Origin: Eumeta japonica
Taxonomy: Eukaryota > Arthropoda > Insecta > Lepidoptera > Psychidae
NCBI GenBank assembly: GCA_005406025.1
Contig: BGZK01000731.1
Span: 90,001 to 154,000, forward strand
Direction of reading: 5' to 3'
Length of the DNA: 64,000 bases
Part shown: in pieces, positions 11,150-23,370 of the stretch
Numbering within the stretch: position 1 is the stretch's first letter
How the letters are laid out: every line of letters starts with the position of its first letter
Made by a program: the position numbers and the translations under genes
The notes under the pieces: model-generated
What the model was told of the DNA's origin: nothing
The model's input: the letters and a program-made list of their open reading frames with translations, nothing else
Database searches by the model: none

Positions 11150-11480
11150 GAATTTCATCCGTTCTTTCCATGAGAAAAGGCCATAGACACAACGGAAAAA
11201 CGACGCGCGTAAAGAAACCGCCGCGGACGACTTTCCGCCCGGAATTTCCGCGGGGCTAGCGGGAGCTTAAAGCGGCTGCGAGATGGACGCTGAATTATTA
11301 AAGCTATCCCCGTGCACGAGTGCCTGCGCCTCTCCCACCTACAACACGATAAATTATCTTCCGTGTGTGAGGAGGCGGCGGGTAGCGAAAATAAAATTTT
11401 ATCGCCGGCTTCGTCGGGCCAATAAACATCCATTTGGGTTACGTAATCAAAACGTAATGTTTTCCGGTTTTACATGGCGC
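11150..11480. promoter_or_regulatory. GC-rich island, candidate conserved non-coding element
   Basis: A GC-rich block (CCGCCGCGGACGACTTTCCG and similar) lies between AT-rich flanks. It includes CGATAAATTATCTTCC and GAAAATAAAATTTTATCGCC words with A/T cores in GC-rich surroundings. Frames of 75 and 92 codons cross it on opposite strands and neither resembles a protein. It is treated as a possible regulatory island. Confidence 0.28.
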
Positions 11481-13870
11481 CCCTTAAGAAACATCCTTCT
11501 TTTTTCTTGAAATAACTTCTTCACTCTTTTTTACCTCTCTCTTGATTCAATCCAACCAATAATAAATAATAACCGTATATATATACATTTGTATGCATAT
11601 CCCCGCATAGTTTTCTCATCAGCACGCCCGTGGTCAAGATTCAATCCTTTTGTGTTAAAGGCGACGCAGAGGCGATGGAGCTGACCCATCACGGCTCTAT
11701 AAATGACTTTCAATTTGTTATACCTTCCTATGCTTTGCTATACATTAAAAAATCAATCACTGTGATAACAAATGAAATTACTTTTATATGCAATCGACGT
11801 TTAATATTAATTACTCTTACTTCAATTGTCATTACAATTTTTTAAATTGATGTAACAAATTCTTCAAATTTGTAATTATCAAATGTAATCAAACAAAATG
11901 TATTAAAATAAATCTATTATCTCAAAAATTTCGAACTCAGTAAACATCACTACCATAGTACCAAAAATTAATAGAAGTTGTTATGAGTGGAAACATGGGA
12001 TATTTCATTTTTTAGGAAGAATGTAAAAAGTATAATTACATTTTAAGCGGTAATACATCGCTATTATTAAAAATATTATTATGATATGACTTTCGTATGA
12101 AGTGTTTTCTTTTACAAGTTGTTAATAAAGCGTTTCTATTTCTTTTTAACACTATTTCAAGATACTATCTGAATTTTGAGGGTTGTTTGTTTTCGCATTA
12201 ATTTATATACAATAGTATTTTAATTTAGCAAGTTAGAGTTAGTGGAGTTATAGTTGGAGTTAGTGAGGACTATTCTAAATTTTAAATCATAAAATTATAG
12301 AGTACTATCGATATATCTGTTTCAATAATCTGGTAGTAAGACAAGGATAAATCTGAACCCATTAGCACCTTTAAAGCGGCAGGTTATGGAATCTTAACAA
12401 TTTAGGCAATTCATCTTTATTCTCTTATTAACTTACTTAATTCTTAAACGTTCTAAAATATTGGAATAATTATACCACTTTTTAATTTTAAAAATACTTT
12501 ACAATTTTTTTAAAGTACTTATGAAAGTTCATTATATAACATAATAATCCAACTAACATGAAACCACTCGCTGGCCGAGTATCCCAGTATGTTCAAGCCG
12601 GTATCGTCTGTCAGTGTCTGTCACTATGATGGATTTTTTCATCCATTATAACTAAATATAAAAGTAACGCATCCTGTCCACATTGCATAAAAGTAAGAAA
12701 CTTTTTTTTTTAGAAACATTAAACAATAACTAGAAAATAATATTTTAAATTACATCATTTGTTTCCATGACCTAAAACCAATTCACCAAGTTACGGCAGT
12801 CAGATGGTATCTAAGATATGAATTTGTTAATGACATATTAGTCAACTCGATATGATAACGGAAATGAAATGAAATTGGAAATAAAAAGCAATTAATTGTT
12901 AGCGGTCAATTATTCATCACCACCACCACCAGCTCTTGTATATTTTATCAGTGCTATTATGCAATGAAGTCTCAGCTTCCTATCAATTCCTGTCTTGTTG
13001 GCAATTCAGAAAATTCACGGTACTTTGGTTATTTATTTATTATTATGTATAATCTGCAAATTATGTCACTACGATTTTATAGCAAATAAGACGTTTCTCA
13101 ATTAATTAATTTAAAACAAAAAAAATGTAAGGCACTTTACCTTTGATATTTTACTGGTAAATAGTTTGGTCAGTTTTTCATAATGTCGGTAAAATAGACT
13201 TTTACCAAATTTTCATATATACCCAAGCATGGGATACGTGGGTAAATCTGGAAGTCCTTAGAAAATCAAAAGCTGAATAAACTACCAATTTCTTTTTATT
13301 ATTGCGCGCCTCAAGGAAGCTGTTTTTTATTCTGACGAAATAAAAAACACGGAGAGCCCTCACTTTTAAATCTCTGTGTTTTTGTACCAACTCACTAATA
13401 TTCTTTGAAATACAGACTTTTCTACAGAATATATTTCAAACTACAAGTTAAATATCATTTGAAGTCTGTCACTAAATATTATTGTAGTTAAAAAATTGAT
13501 AAAAAAAAAATATTTTGTTGGACGTCAGTCTGTGTGGTTCGGTCTACCTAACGTTCAACAAAATAATAACCCTTCAACTACTTGCTGAAATTAGCTGTTT
13601 TTTTTTACTATGAGCGGAAAAAATTAACAAGCCTATTGAATATGAAGCCTGAAAAGTTCTTATATTTTGTACAATAAATAGTTAAACTCAAGGAGTTATA
13701 AAAAGTTGAAAAAGTACGGCAATATAGCACCCCGTTGAAAGAAAGTAGGTACCTTACAAACAGGCGCAACGTCTAAAAGCAAGACGTTAAATAATTTACA
13801 CAGAGATCCGCATATTTTTTTATAAAGAGAAAAAAATTGATCGTCAGTAAAGTCGGTTTACGGACGATAA
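11481..13870. other. AT-rich stretch, nothing recognised
   Basis: No gene or clear mobile element. A short simple repeat of CAC/CCA units occurs at 12919-12932. Near 12633 there is a small hairpin, ATGGAT...ATCCAT. Confidence 0.5.
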
Positions 13871-14260
13871 TTTTACGTGATAACGTCATAACAAAACATT
13901 GATGAAAAATTGCATATTTTTATGAATTGAATTGAATTATTATCACTTGCCGCAATTGTTATTGTAATAAACAATGGGAACCACATTAACTTTTCACTTC
14001 ATTTTATAAACAGTTGACAAAACAGTTCACGTGCAGGTTGTGTGCGGCCGCTGTTTTTCTTCTACTCGGACGCATCGGCCGATGGAGTGGAAGAGAGATA
14101 GATGCGTCACAAGCCGAACGGTTAGGCCAATCGTGCCTCTCTATCGCTTATTCCGCGCTCTCACTCGCACGCTCGTCTTAGGCGGAACGTGGCAATGAGT
14201 CGTGCTTTTTTCGTGCGTGCAGCCGGCGTTCATCGATTTATAAGACATTATCACGTCAAA
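13871..14260. mobile_element. 390-bp terminal-inverted-repeat element (non-autonomous DNA transposon)
   Basis: The left end reads TTTTACGTGATAACGTCATA. The right end, read on the other strand, reads TTTGACGTGATAATGTCTTA, and both continue to a shared GATG about 30 bases in. This gives imperfect terminal inverted repeats of more than 20 bases. The interior is asymmetric: an AT-rich left half, then a GC-rich right part (14040-14225) with words such as GCGCTCTCACTCGCACGCTC. No coding capacity is seen. I recognise the type as a common lepidopteran dispersed element, but the superfamily is not settled. Confidence 0.6.
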
Positions 14261-14623
14261 AATATTTTTATAAAAATGTAATTAATTTTATTTTAAACTA
14301 ATTATACATACCCTAAATACAGCAGCTTTGGAAAAATCTTTTAATATAATAATTTTAGTATTGAAATGTGTTTCACTATTAGTAAATTTACATACACTTA
14401 GTTTACATAAAGATGTAATTGACTAGAGATATTTCATACATGAATTATTCTTTAACAGATTTGAGTTTGAATAGAAAAAACTATTTCGTTGGATGTCATT
14501 TCCATTTTAATTGTCTGTCACAAATTATTTATCTAGCTATGTTGTAATTTGATTTATAATAAGTGATATGTTATAAAATTATTGTTCTAACGAGTATAAC
14601 TTCGAGGTGTGCATTTTTGGATT

Positions 14624-15400
14624 TCATTGTTTTTCAAAACAATATCCGTTAAGATCAATACATCGCTGCATTCGACAGAACCACTTATAGACACACTTTG
14701 TCCACTCAAACTTAAGGGTCGCTTCGACGGTCTTATCATACGCAGCTACTGCTTCTTTGGACTCAGTAAACCACTTTCCTCAAAGTTTTTCATGTATTTT
14801 AGGAAATAAATAAATGTTGTATGGTGTAAGGTCGAGGCTGTAAGGCGGGTAAGCGAATATTTCTATACCTAACGTCCTCAAATAGTTAGTTTTTTGTTTG
14901 GTCTGTCTTTTGATTTCGGAATCGTAAACGTAAATCCAGCTTTCGTCATCTGTAATCATGTCTCATACAACCTTTGGATCACAATCGACAAATCTTTGCC
15001 TCAATTCGCGACACCATTTAACACGACGGAGTATTTGAACTTTGGTTAAATTATGAGATATCCACCAAATATAAAGCTTCCTGACCGCTAAATGTTCATG
15101 AAGGATTTTGTACACTTGACTCACACCAATACCCAAGCTTGATCCAATCTGTTGGTAGGTTATTTTTCAGTCTCTTTTTTGTCAGTCTCTATCATGAGCC
15201 GCACAGCACTGATGTTGTTTTCGGTCGTCGCATAGAAGGACGTTCCTCACGCAGATCATCAGTCAAATAATGCGATCACGTTTGAACTCGTAAAGCGACT
15301 TATAAACAGTGGCAAAGGATGAAGTTTCATCATGAAAGGTCAACCAAAGTCTGTTATAACTTTCTTGTTTGTTCGAATGGCAACGAGTCATAGAAAATCA
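14624..15400 (-). pseudogene. Mariner-like transposase, internally deleted and broken
   Basis: Read on the minus strand this is a Tc1/mariner-superfamily transposase of the DD34D mariner type. Recognisable pieces in order are the N-terminal ETSSFATVYKSLYEFKRDR, the frame-shifted TDDLREERPS linker, then SLGIGVSQVYKILHEHLAV, LRRVKWCRELRQRF, TDDESWIYVYDSE (about 14920-14955, first catalytic Asp), and after a gap YPPYSLDLTPYN (third Asp) and WFCRMQRCIDLNG, ending FEKQ before the stop at 14624. The normal stretch of roughly 100 residues with the second catalytic Asp (HHDNA type) is missing at about 14895-14910. There are several in-frame stops and frameshifts. The copy is dead, and I could not define its terminal repeats. 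Confidence 0.85.
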
Positions 15401-15930
15401 TTGTACGAATTTTTATTCGCGTCAATTTCAAGTTGTCGTTAGAAAAACAATTTTTTTCGCCCCCAATTTGTTACAACAAATGACATCTGAATGCAATACC
15501 CATTATAAGGTTGTAAAGGAATTCCATTTTAAAAATGTGAATATTTTTTATTTTACATTTTATTAGAGGTCAGTTCTAAATAGTACGTAATTATTGACAT
15601 TCAAACGATATATTCGATTCAGATGTTATTTTCGTCGCTTGTACACTACGTATTACGTAAAGGTATTATTCATTATTAAAATGGTGTAATATGCAGTCTC
15701 CAAAAATTAAAAACCCCATCTATAATTCACTAGCGTCGCGTAGACGGCGGTCAATATCGCCAGCCCAACAAGACTCGGCGATAGGTACTGATTGAAAATT
15801 TACTTTTGATTCAGAATCAAACAGCGCGCGTATTTGCGTGTTACTCAAGGATTTGACTTTTTACTGCGTAAATGCACATTATAATATAATGACATACATG
15901 TGTATGATATATATACATAAAAACTTTTAA
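15401..15930. other. Flank of the mariner copy, nothing firm
   Basis: This probably includes the decayed 5' end of the mariner element up to about 15500, then unassigned sequence with a short GC-rich patch at 15725-15785. I could not see terminal repeats or a TA target-site pair. Confidence 0.35.
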
Positions 15931-15934
15931 TATG

Positions 15935-16036
15935 ATATGTGTTTGCGTATGCATGTTCGTGTGCGTGTGTAAGTGTGCGCGTGAGCGCGCGCGCGTGTGT
16001 GTGTGTGTATGCGTGTCCGTGTGTGTGTAAAGCACA
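15935..16036. repeat. GT/TG-rich microsatellite
   Basis: An interrupted dinucleotide tract of alternating purine and pyrimidine (GTGTGCGTGTGT, GCGCGCGCGTGTGTGTGTGT). It creates spurious Cys/Val-rich and His/Thr-rich frames on the two strands. It is a simple-sequence repeat. Confidence 0.9.
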
Positions 16037-16129
16037 TGTTTATTCACATGTTATATATAAATGTATAATACATGTATTGTATATTTATGTAACAAAACAT
16101 TTCATAGTGGAGTCAACATCTAAAACTAG

Positions 16130-16196
16130 AGCGCGCGTGTTCAGGACCGAACCCGGTATTTCCTGAGAGGCAACGTACTTGACCACGGTACCACCC
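16130..16196 (-). repeat. tRNA-derived SINE head (fragment)
   Basis: On the minus strand the sequence carries an A-box-like TGGTACCGTGG and, about 35 bases later, a B-box-like GGTTCGGTCC followed by GAACACGCGCGC. The spacing fits an RNA polymerase III internal promoter. It cannot fold as a whole tRNA because the acceptor and anticodon arms are not formed, so I read it as the head of a tRNA-derived SINE, not a tRNA gene. Confidence 0.5.
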
Positions 16197-19100
16197 TATA
16201 ATATAATGTATGAGAAAATTTATTTTCTAGGTAGAAATCAGTTGATCGTTCAAGTATAATATAGTTATTTTGTGGCTTCTGTCGTGAAACAGGTTATTTG
16301 TAATGAGTACATAAGTTTTGACAAGGCAACCTCTCACTCCGCGGGCATGTCCGAAAAGTTGGCGCTTCGAAAACTGGCTTGTCTATCATAGCCTGTTGTT
16401 GGCAAAACATAAGTGGAATATTGAATATCCATATATCATTAGGTAGCGCAACGTATTAATTAAATGCTCTCATCATATACTTTGCGCAGTACTCGAAACT
16501 CGAGACCCAAGGAGAGTCGTAATTAGCGTGTGTGTTTGACACAAAAAAAGTACGATAACTTAACGCCTTTGCACCGTGTGAGTGATTGAGTTGGATTCAA
16601 CAAACTCAGGTAGCATTCTGTTTCAAGATACATAATCTATCGAACATTAAAAATAGTACTGAATATAGAATATAGTTCGTTAATATCTGACTGTGAATTT
16701 TAAAAATTTTAAACATTTTTGTTTTTCCAGTTTTATTCTATGAACTATTAATTACTCGTCATTCAAACTATATAAAATGAGAAGAGCAATACAACCGTAT
16801 TTACAAAAAAAAAAGTATGTAAAATATCTCTTCCTGTTCCAAATTTACAAGTGGCACCGTATAGTGAAAAATTAATTTTCAAAAAAAGAGTACATAAAAA
16901 AACTGAGTTATTTGTGACATAGCACTCAGAAAAAAAAATTACTGGTGACAAAAGTACATCAAAATACTGATTTCGTTTTTATTTTCTCCGTATAACGTTA
17001 CGCTCAAAACATCCGCAGGAGAGCCAATGACGCATCTACTAGGTTCAAAGAACTATATGGTATACAACAAATTAAATTTATTTGTAAGTTTTAATTATAA
17101 ACGATATAAGTTAACAGATATTTCTCAGGTGCAAAGGGAAGCACGAGGCAGGAACAACATGTCTCTCGAACCTTTTATATACTGTTCCTTCATTTACGTA
17201 AAGCACATCATCATTTATTTATTCGCATTTCATAATACATCACAAAAACAGATGCGAAGTGACAGTTTCTGCTCTTACCTTTCGGCTAGAAGTGAGGGTT
17301 CCGGTAGTCCACTCTCCTTCATCACACCACTTTCTCCTCCGTCAGGAAATTCCCCCTCCTTCAGATATCAAAATATCATCAAGACAGCGCGACCTCTCTT
17401 GAGTTGTGAGTGTCCATGGGAATCGATGACCTACTGGTTTCTGGTGGCTTGCATTTATGTCTTTTTATGTCCTAGTCTGGATAGTCTTCAAACCACAATT
17501 TTCTATAACATTGGTAATTCTGGTTCCGTCTCCGAAGGACACTCTACATATACTGCGCAATAGGTGCAAAAGAAAACATTTTTCTTTAAATTATGTCTTA
17601 TTTGTTTAGTCAAATAATCTTTGATAAATTACTTCGGAATCGTAATCATCGACCGTGAGTCAAATCCATTTTCATCGCAGCGGGCGAATATCATCAAAAT
17701 TACCTACCTACAAATGAAACAAAATAATTGGCGACTTGTTTACTTTATGTTGTTATTATGATTTGTGTGTAAGCCCAATTTCCTTGCTTTATTAGAATTG
17801 GTAACTTCAGGTTCGTGTTGTCAATGTCTATTCACGCATATTTGATTATTTATTCAATGCGGATAAATCGTCTTACAGTCGACACTAATTCCCCTTTATT
17901 ATTATTGATGTATATCATGATATATATGTTATGTTTTAATCATCCAACTGCTGAAGCAAATCCTTCTAGAATATTTTTATTCAAGAATACGGCGCTGGAA
18001 TCTTAAGCCCTCCTCACATGCTGACTATGGGTTAGAAGCTGTTAAAAATCTATCGAATCAATTGCGTTACAACGCCCATGATGGTCACTCAGCGTGCTCT
18101 CCGAGGCACAGACGAAAAGGGTTAATACTTACGACTTAAGTCAAAAACACGTTAGTTGATTCGCTCGTGGTTGCAGAACGCAGGTACTTTACCTCGAGAC
18201 TTATATATTATATACATATATTTTGATTATAATCATAAAGTTTAGTTTCATAGATTTCTTTTCGGTTATGCTTTTAACACGAGGCAAGCGTTATCAGCAT
18301 ATATGACTAGGCCAACTAGTTTTCTATCAATTACGTCAAACGATTACATCACTTGAGTACAAATATACTCAAAATAGAGTATTCACTAATAGTGAAAGAA
18401 AAAGAAACGTTCTCGAGAAAATTCCATTGTGCAATAAATAGTTTTCATTTAGTTTCAGTAACGTCATTTTTCGGAATTCTGTTTCATAATTATGAATCTG
18501 CCAACTTATTTATGTCATAATTTACGTCATAATCTTTTAATTTAAGCAAATATTATCACACAGATGAAAGTACAGGAATCAGAAATTTTGAAGATTTATT
18601 TAGCTTCCCTTTCTTCAGGTCGAATATTCTTAATCGAGATTCGCCCATATCTGCCTTTACTACTTCTTTTCAATTTTATTTACTCACACACATATAAATT
18701 TTATATAAATTAAAAGCTTACTATTCTCATAACCTTGTCAAATATCTTAACTTATAATCACGGCCTTGTATTCCAGATCAAGGGTTCATAGCGTTATAAA
18801 TTGCAAATGTAATTACGTATATACTATAACTTCACTTGAAACCAAAATAAATATCTACCACATTGCCTGGGTTGGAGTGAGGATCATTTAGAAAATTCGC
18901 GTGTACTTGGAACTTGGTATGCACGTACACTTTTGAAGAATAATGTGATTTTCTTCATGAGCTGATTCTGTAGACGGACTCATCGAGTTAGGCGAGACGA
19001 AACAACAATTAATAACATTAATTTAAAACCTTCTACAAAGATCTTAATGTATATAGAACAAACTTTTGACTAGAACCCAGCTCTAAAATAAGTCCCGTCT

Positions 19101-19250
19101 GCTCACATGATTCAGCGAACAGCTACTGTTATTGACATGAAATATCATATAAATGTCTACTGATTAGCCGACAACTCCCGGAGATCACAAAAAATATAAC
19201 AATGAAATCGATGTAAAGGTAATTTTAAAAACACGTTTTGTTAAAATTAG
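16197..19250. other. Mostly AT-rich stretch with an unassigned CT-rich block
   Basis: No gene is recognised. A 178-codon open frame (17027-17563, +) is the second longest in the window, but its translation shows no domain, and its second half overlaps a GC-richer, CT-rich block (17250-17560) that looks like an old dispersed repeat. A frame in this block contains RCEVT next to an AG, which recalls the Ig F-strand motif, but the surrounding residues do not continue as an Ig domain. The rest is ordinary AT-rich sequence. Confidence 0.4.
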
Positions 19251-19812
19251 TAAAAATCGGACAAGTGTGAATAAGACTTGCGCCGTGAGGGTTTCGCACA
19301 AGAACATTGTAGAATGTTTTTTTAAATCTTACGAATTTATGAAAATTTTAAATTTTAAAACTGCAAATTAAAAAAAAAATTCCCACACATCGTTCTATGT
19401 CAAGGTTGATATTGCAACTACAAATGTCAGTTCCTCATAGCCAAAACCACTATTTGCGTAACGTAACTATAGATTACTAGTTCTCCGATTTTTCCCTTTA
19501 TTTTTCCTGTATGGCCTTGTTCTTTGCCAACTATGTCAATGAAAAGTACCTTACCGATTTTAATGAAAGATTTTGCGGTTATCAAAATACGTGACAAAAT
19601 GGCCATTTCTTATAACCGCGTTGCATGAGAAGCTTGAATGTTTTCATACTTGGATTTGAATACAAGTCTAAGAAAATGTAGACCTTTGTATTTAACATTA
19701 AATTCAAGTAGATATTTTAATCTGTTTCTGAGAAAAAATATCTCAACAGACAGACGGACAAAAAATTGATTCCTGTGATATTTCCAATTTTACTCTTGTG
19801 GGATATGGAACA
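19251..19812 (+). mobile_element. Dispersed lepidopteran element, AGGGTTCC-type ends (copy 1)
   Basis: The left end reads AAAATCGGACAAGTGTGAAT, then AAGACTTGCGCC and AGGGTTTCGC. The right end holds CAGACAGACGGACAAAAA, then TTTTACTCTTGTGGGATATG and GAACATCA. I recognise this arrangement as a decayed copy of a common lepidopteran element whose intact ends are AGGGTTCCG...CGGAACCCT. A second, better-preserved copy of the right end is at 44571-45317. The interior is AT-rich and non-coding. The class is unsettled. Confidence 0.5.
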
Positions 19813-20575
19813 TCAAACTAAAACGAAAAATTAATATAAGTAATTCAACAATACATATATAAAATTTGTAAAACGAACTTAAGGATTTCAAGTGGATATC
19901 AAATACCTGTCTTGGTCTATCGCACACCCCGTATCCGGTCGTCATCCCGAAGGCGACGCATATCCCTGAACACGAAATTTCTGTGATTTTGATCGTGGCG
20001 TAGTGCATACATGTTAGACAACTTTTAGTAGCACTACTTTTGAATAAATATTTCCCAACACTAGTCTGCCAGTTTGAGGCAATACCCTAATATTGGACAC
20101 TAGTTTAATGACCATTTTTTAAAGAAGGCCGATAGACTATACTGGGACGCTTTAAAGATTGGTCGATTACGATATTACTATGATTTACCTCCAACTGTCA
20201 CGAAGTCGATACGTTTGAGGATGCCATATGTTTAAATTTAATAATTAATAAATGCAACACATTTAGAAATTTAACATTATTTTTTATATTTAAGTTGCCG
20301 TATTATACTCCTGACACATATTTATGAATATCATTTCACTGTTGACGATATCATGAGAAACCATTTCAGCACATTGTAGTGTTGTCATCTTCAACATTTC
20401 TATCGCTGCTATCATTTAGGTTAATATTATCACAATCGTTTTAAGGACGTTGAAACTAAACAAAAATCATTTAATCGTGATTGACGTTTTCCGAATCGAT
20501 TCCAGCATTTCCACTCGAAATACGATAGCTCCTAAAACACCGATATCGTCCTCACTCGCTGCAATTTCTTACACT
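19813..20575. other. AT-rich stretch, nothing recognised
   Basis: No gene, known repeat or island is seen. The minus-strand frame entering from the left (19790-20008) is not protein-like. Confidence 0.5.
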
Positions 20576-20830
20576 GGATTAATGTAAGCAACAGGAAAGT
20601 CGGTGTGTGCGCCCGCGCCCTCTGGCGGGGCACGGCCGCCGCGCTGCAATATGCACGAGCAGGAATGCAAAGCAAACAAGCAAACAGCGCAGCGGCGGGG
20701 TCTCGCCCGCTCCGCGAAAGAGTACAAAGCGTTATTAAACTCCTCCGTCAGCCTCGAGTTTTAGGATTGCTTGTTCTGTTAATACGAGACGCCATTCATT
20801 TGCTACGGGATTAAAAGCACGCGGCGCTGT
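20576..20830. promoter_or_regulatory. GC-rich island, candidate conserved non-coding element
   Basis: A sharply bounded GC-rich block with GCCCGCGCCCTCTGGCGGGG and CGCAGCGGCGGGGTCTCGCC, then a mixed part with GCGTTATTAAACTCC. The 69-codon + strand frame across it is Ala and Arg-rich and matches nothing I know. It is not repeated elsewhere in the window. Confidence 0.33.
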
Positions 20831-21514
20831 ATGAGCTCTGTATGTTTTCACTTGTTCCTCTCCATTATTTAACCCAAAAAATGTGGATTATATTGCATTT
20901 TAAACGACTGTGCCGAACCCGATGAAATGCATGAAGTAATAAAATAGTTCTATACGTTCATTTTGAGGAAAATGAATTCAGGTCTGTGAGTTTTGTTATT
21001 GATAGTTTCAATTTCAATAGTATCAAATTGGCATTAGTGTCTGTCTGAAATGTAGGTGTAGGAGTGATACCACCACACAAACACTCACAAACATGTATCT
21101 GTCGTATGAGTGTTCGTGTTTTTGTCATGAACTCGATTTTTTTTAATATAACAAGAATGACTTAAAAATCCAGTAATATTCTAAGCAAATATTTTTAAGT
21201 AACTTTAAACTAAATATTAGATAAAAATGTCGAATTGTATAAAAAGCCCGTGAAATAATGTTTTTGACAATTTTTTTTTAAGTAAGTATTGGGTTAGTTT
21301 CAGGGTAATTAAAATTCATATCACAATTAACACCACTTACGAATTGAAGATTTTTTGAAAACCACAAAATACATGATTAAATTTCAGAATGTAACTAATG
21401 AGCTCCATTTTATATCTTCACTTACAAAAACTAAAGAATAAATAAATTAATAAATATTTCCGAAATGTAAGTACAGACCCACACGTGTCAGTTTTGTAAA
21501 CGTACATAAATGAA

Positions 21515-21735
21515 CACCCGTACTCGCGCAATAAGGCCGCCGTTGCTAGAACAAACAGTTGTACAATCGCTCGCCATTTTCCTCCGGCAAAAAACCGAGA
21601 TCGCTGACGTCACAACTGACGGCTGACGTCTGACGCGCGCGCAGCGAAAGCCCCTAAATCACTTACGTACCTTTCGCCTGACGCGCGTATCTGTGTGTGC
21701 TTTTTATGCGTTTACACGTGCGTTGGATCCTTAGA
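21515..21735. promoter_or_regulatory. GC-rich island with TGACGTCA-type motifs
   Basis: This CpG-rich block contains GCTGACGTCACAACTGACG followed by GGCTGACGTCTGACGCG. These are a full palindromic TGACGTCA (the cAMP-response-element/CREB type binding site) and a near copy, about 17 bases apart. The surroundings hold further TGACG words. The cluster suggests an enhancer or promoter bound by bZIP factors, inferred from motif content only. Confidence 0.35.
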
Positions 21736-23370
21736 CAAAAGCGTTTAAGTAAAATAAATATATCTGACAGGCATACTTTGCCGAAACGACAGTATATGGT
21801 TGTTGTGGGCAGTATCATGGAAATAAATACTTGAAACTTATTACTACCCGCGGTTGCCCGCCCGTTTTGTTGGTCATTGTGGTTATGAAAAAAAAAACAA
21901 TGGCGGAGGATTTATAATAATAAAAAGTGTAAAAGTATGTACAAATGATCCCGCGTTAATGGTCAAAATCCTACGTCGATACGTTCAATGGTTTTTTAAT
22001 TAATGCTTGGATAAATCGTTTTAATTATATATCGATTTAAATATATCGATAATGTTAGATTTTTAACGGTGAAAACTGAAGTGATTGTCTCGTCGCTTTC
22101 AATTCCGCTTATAAATAGTTTCATCCTCGCGAAATAAGAATTGGACAATTAATTTTTAAGTTAAATCAAACCTAAAACCACCAGCTCCGTGGCTCTAACA
22201 ATACGATGAGCTGTCAGTCAGAACTTTGCCAAATATCAGTGAAAACTGTCCTTGAATGACGCTAAACATGCACTAGTCCAACTTCCAAGGTTCAAATCCA
22301 AAACTTTAAATTTGAAACGTATTATGGGTGGATAGCTGGACAGTTAAGTAACAAAAAGCTAACCTGAAAACTTTTAGTGTTTGCTCGTTATCACATAACT
22401 CTCACCTCTTTTTCCGCCGGTTTTCATTTTTTTGTCTATTTATATAACGTGAGTAAAATATAGGGAACACAATTCAAATAAACTAAATTTTACAAAAAAT
22501 GAAGACTGTCTTCAAATATCTGTCTAGATTAACTGTGAACTCATTCAATTTTATTGTCATAGAAGCTATCTTGTTAATAACTAAAAGCTACAACTATTAT
22601 TTTAAATTACAAACTAAAAAGTATACAATAAAATGAAATATTATGCAATAAAATTAAATTAAATGTAAAAAGTGAAATTTTGTAATTAATAATTCAGAAG
22701 TATCAATATCGTGCAAGATTACTACTATATCTAATCTCCACGTATTTTAGAAGGTTTATTGATATGACTCTAATAAAATACCTATTTTGATAGACAAGAA
22801 CCACCTCTGTGGAAGGTTATTGATTTCCATTGAGAAAACGGTTGAGAATAAAGTGGGATCCGTATATCTGGTTTCCTTTCGCATAGATCTCCGTTTTAAG
22901 GAACCCTTTATCATTCTATAAACAGTTCTGCTGCATATCAGGTCTGTTCGTCTACCTTAAGCACATTTGGTTTATTTTACTCCACAGATGCTGGACAAAG
23001 TTAAAAGGGGGATAATTTAATATCCCGGTCAATGGTTTTTATTTCATAATTAAAGGAACTGCTCTCGGGAACTAGCGCTCGCTCAGACTAATTAACTTCC
23101 ACCCTGAAATATAACTATCTATGAAGAAATCTGCACTCACCAAACATAATAACAAATATAAATAGCGTTTCGCCTTCTCGTCGGCTCCGATCCGTGGCCG
23201 TCACCGCTGTAACCTTATCGGCTGTCAGACGCTAATGCAGCTGGATCACGCCAACGAGACATCACTGTTAAAACAAAAAACCTACAAAAACCTCAAAAAT
23301 CAAGTCGCGGTCGCGTGGTCCGTCCAAAATCTGTCGCATCCTAAATCCGATTAACCAGGAATTGAACACC
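21736..23370. other. AT-rich stretch, little to report
   Basis: There is no gene. A short GC-richer patch at 23170-23250 (CTTCTCGTCGGCTCCGATCC) and another at 23305-23330 (AAGTCGCGGTCGCGTGGTCC) interrupt AT-rich sequence. Neither is coding. Confidence 0.45.

Noticed and set aside
14609..14809. 66-codon + strand frame as a gene
   Set aside because: It is the antisense of the mariner transposase C-terminus on the minus strand.
15841..16166. Cys/Val-rich and His/Thr-rich frames as small secreted peptides
   Set aside because: They are translations of the GT microsatellite in two directions.
16130..16196. A tRNA gene
   Set aside because: A- and B-box-like words are present, but no acceptor stem or anticodon arm can be folded. 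A SINE head fits better.
17027..17563. 178-codon open frame as a gene
   Set aside because: No recognisable domain, no convincing splice context, and the second half overlaps a repeat-like CT-rich block.
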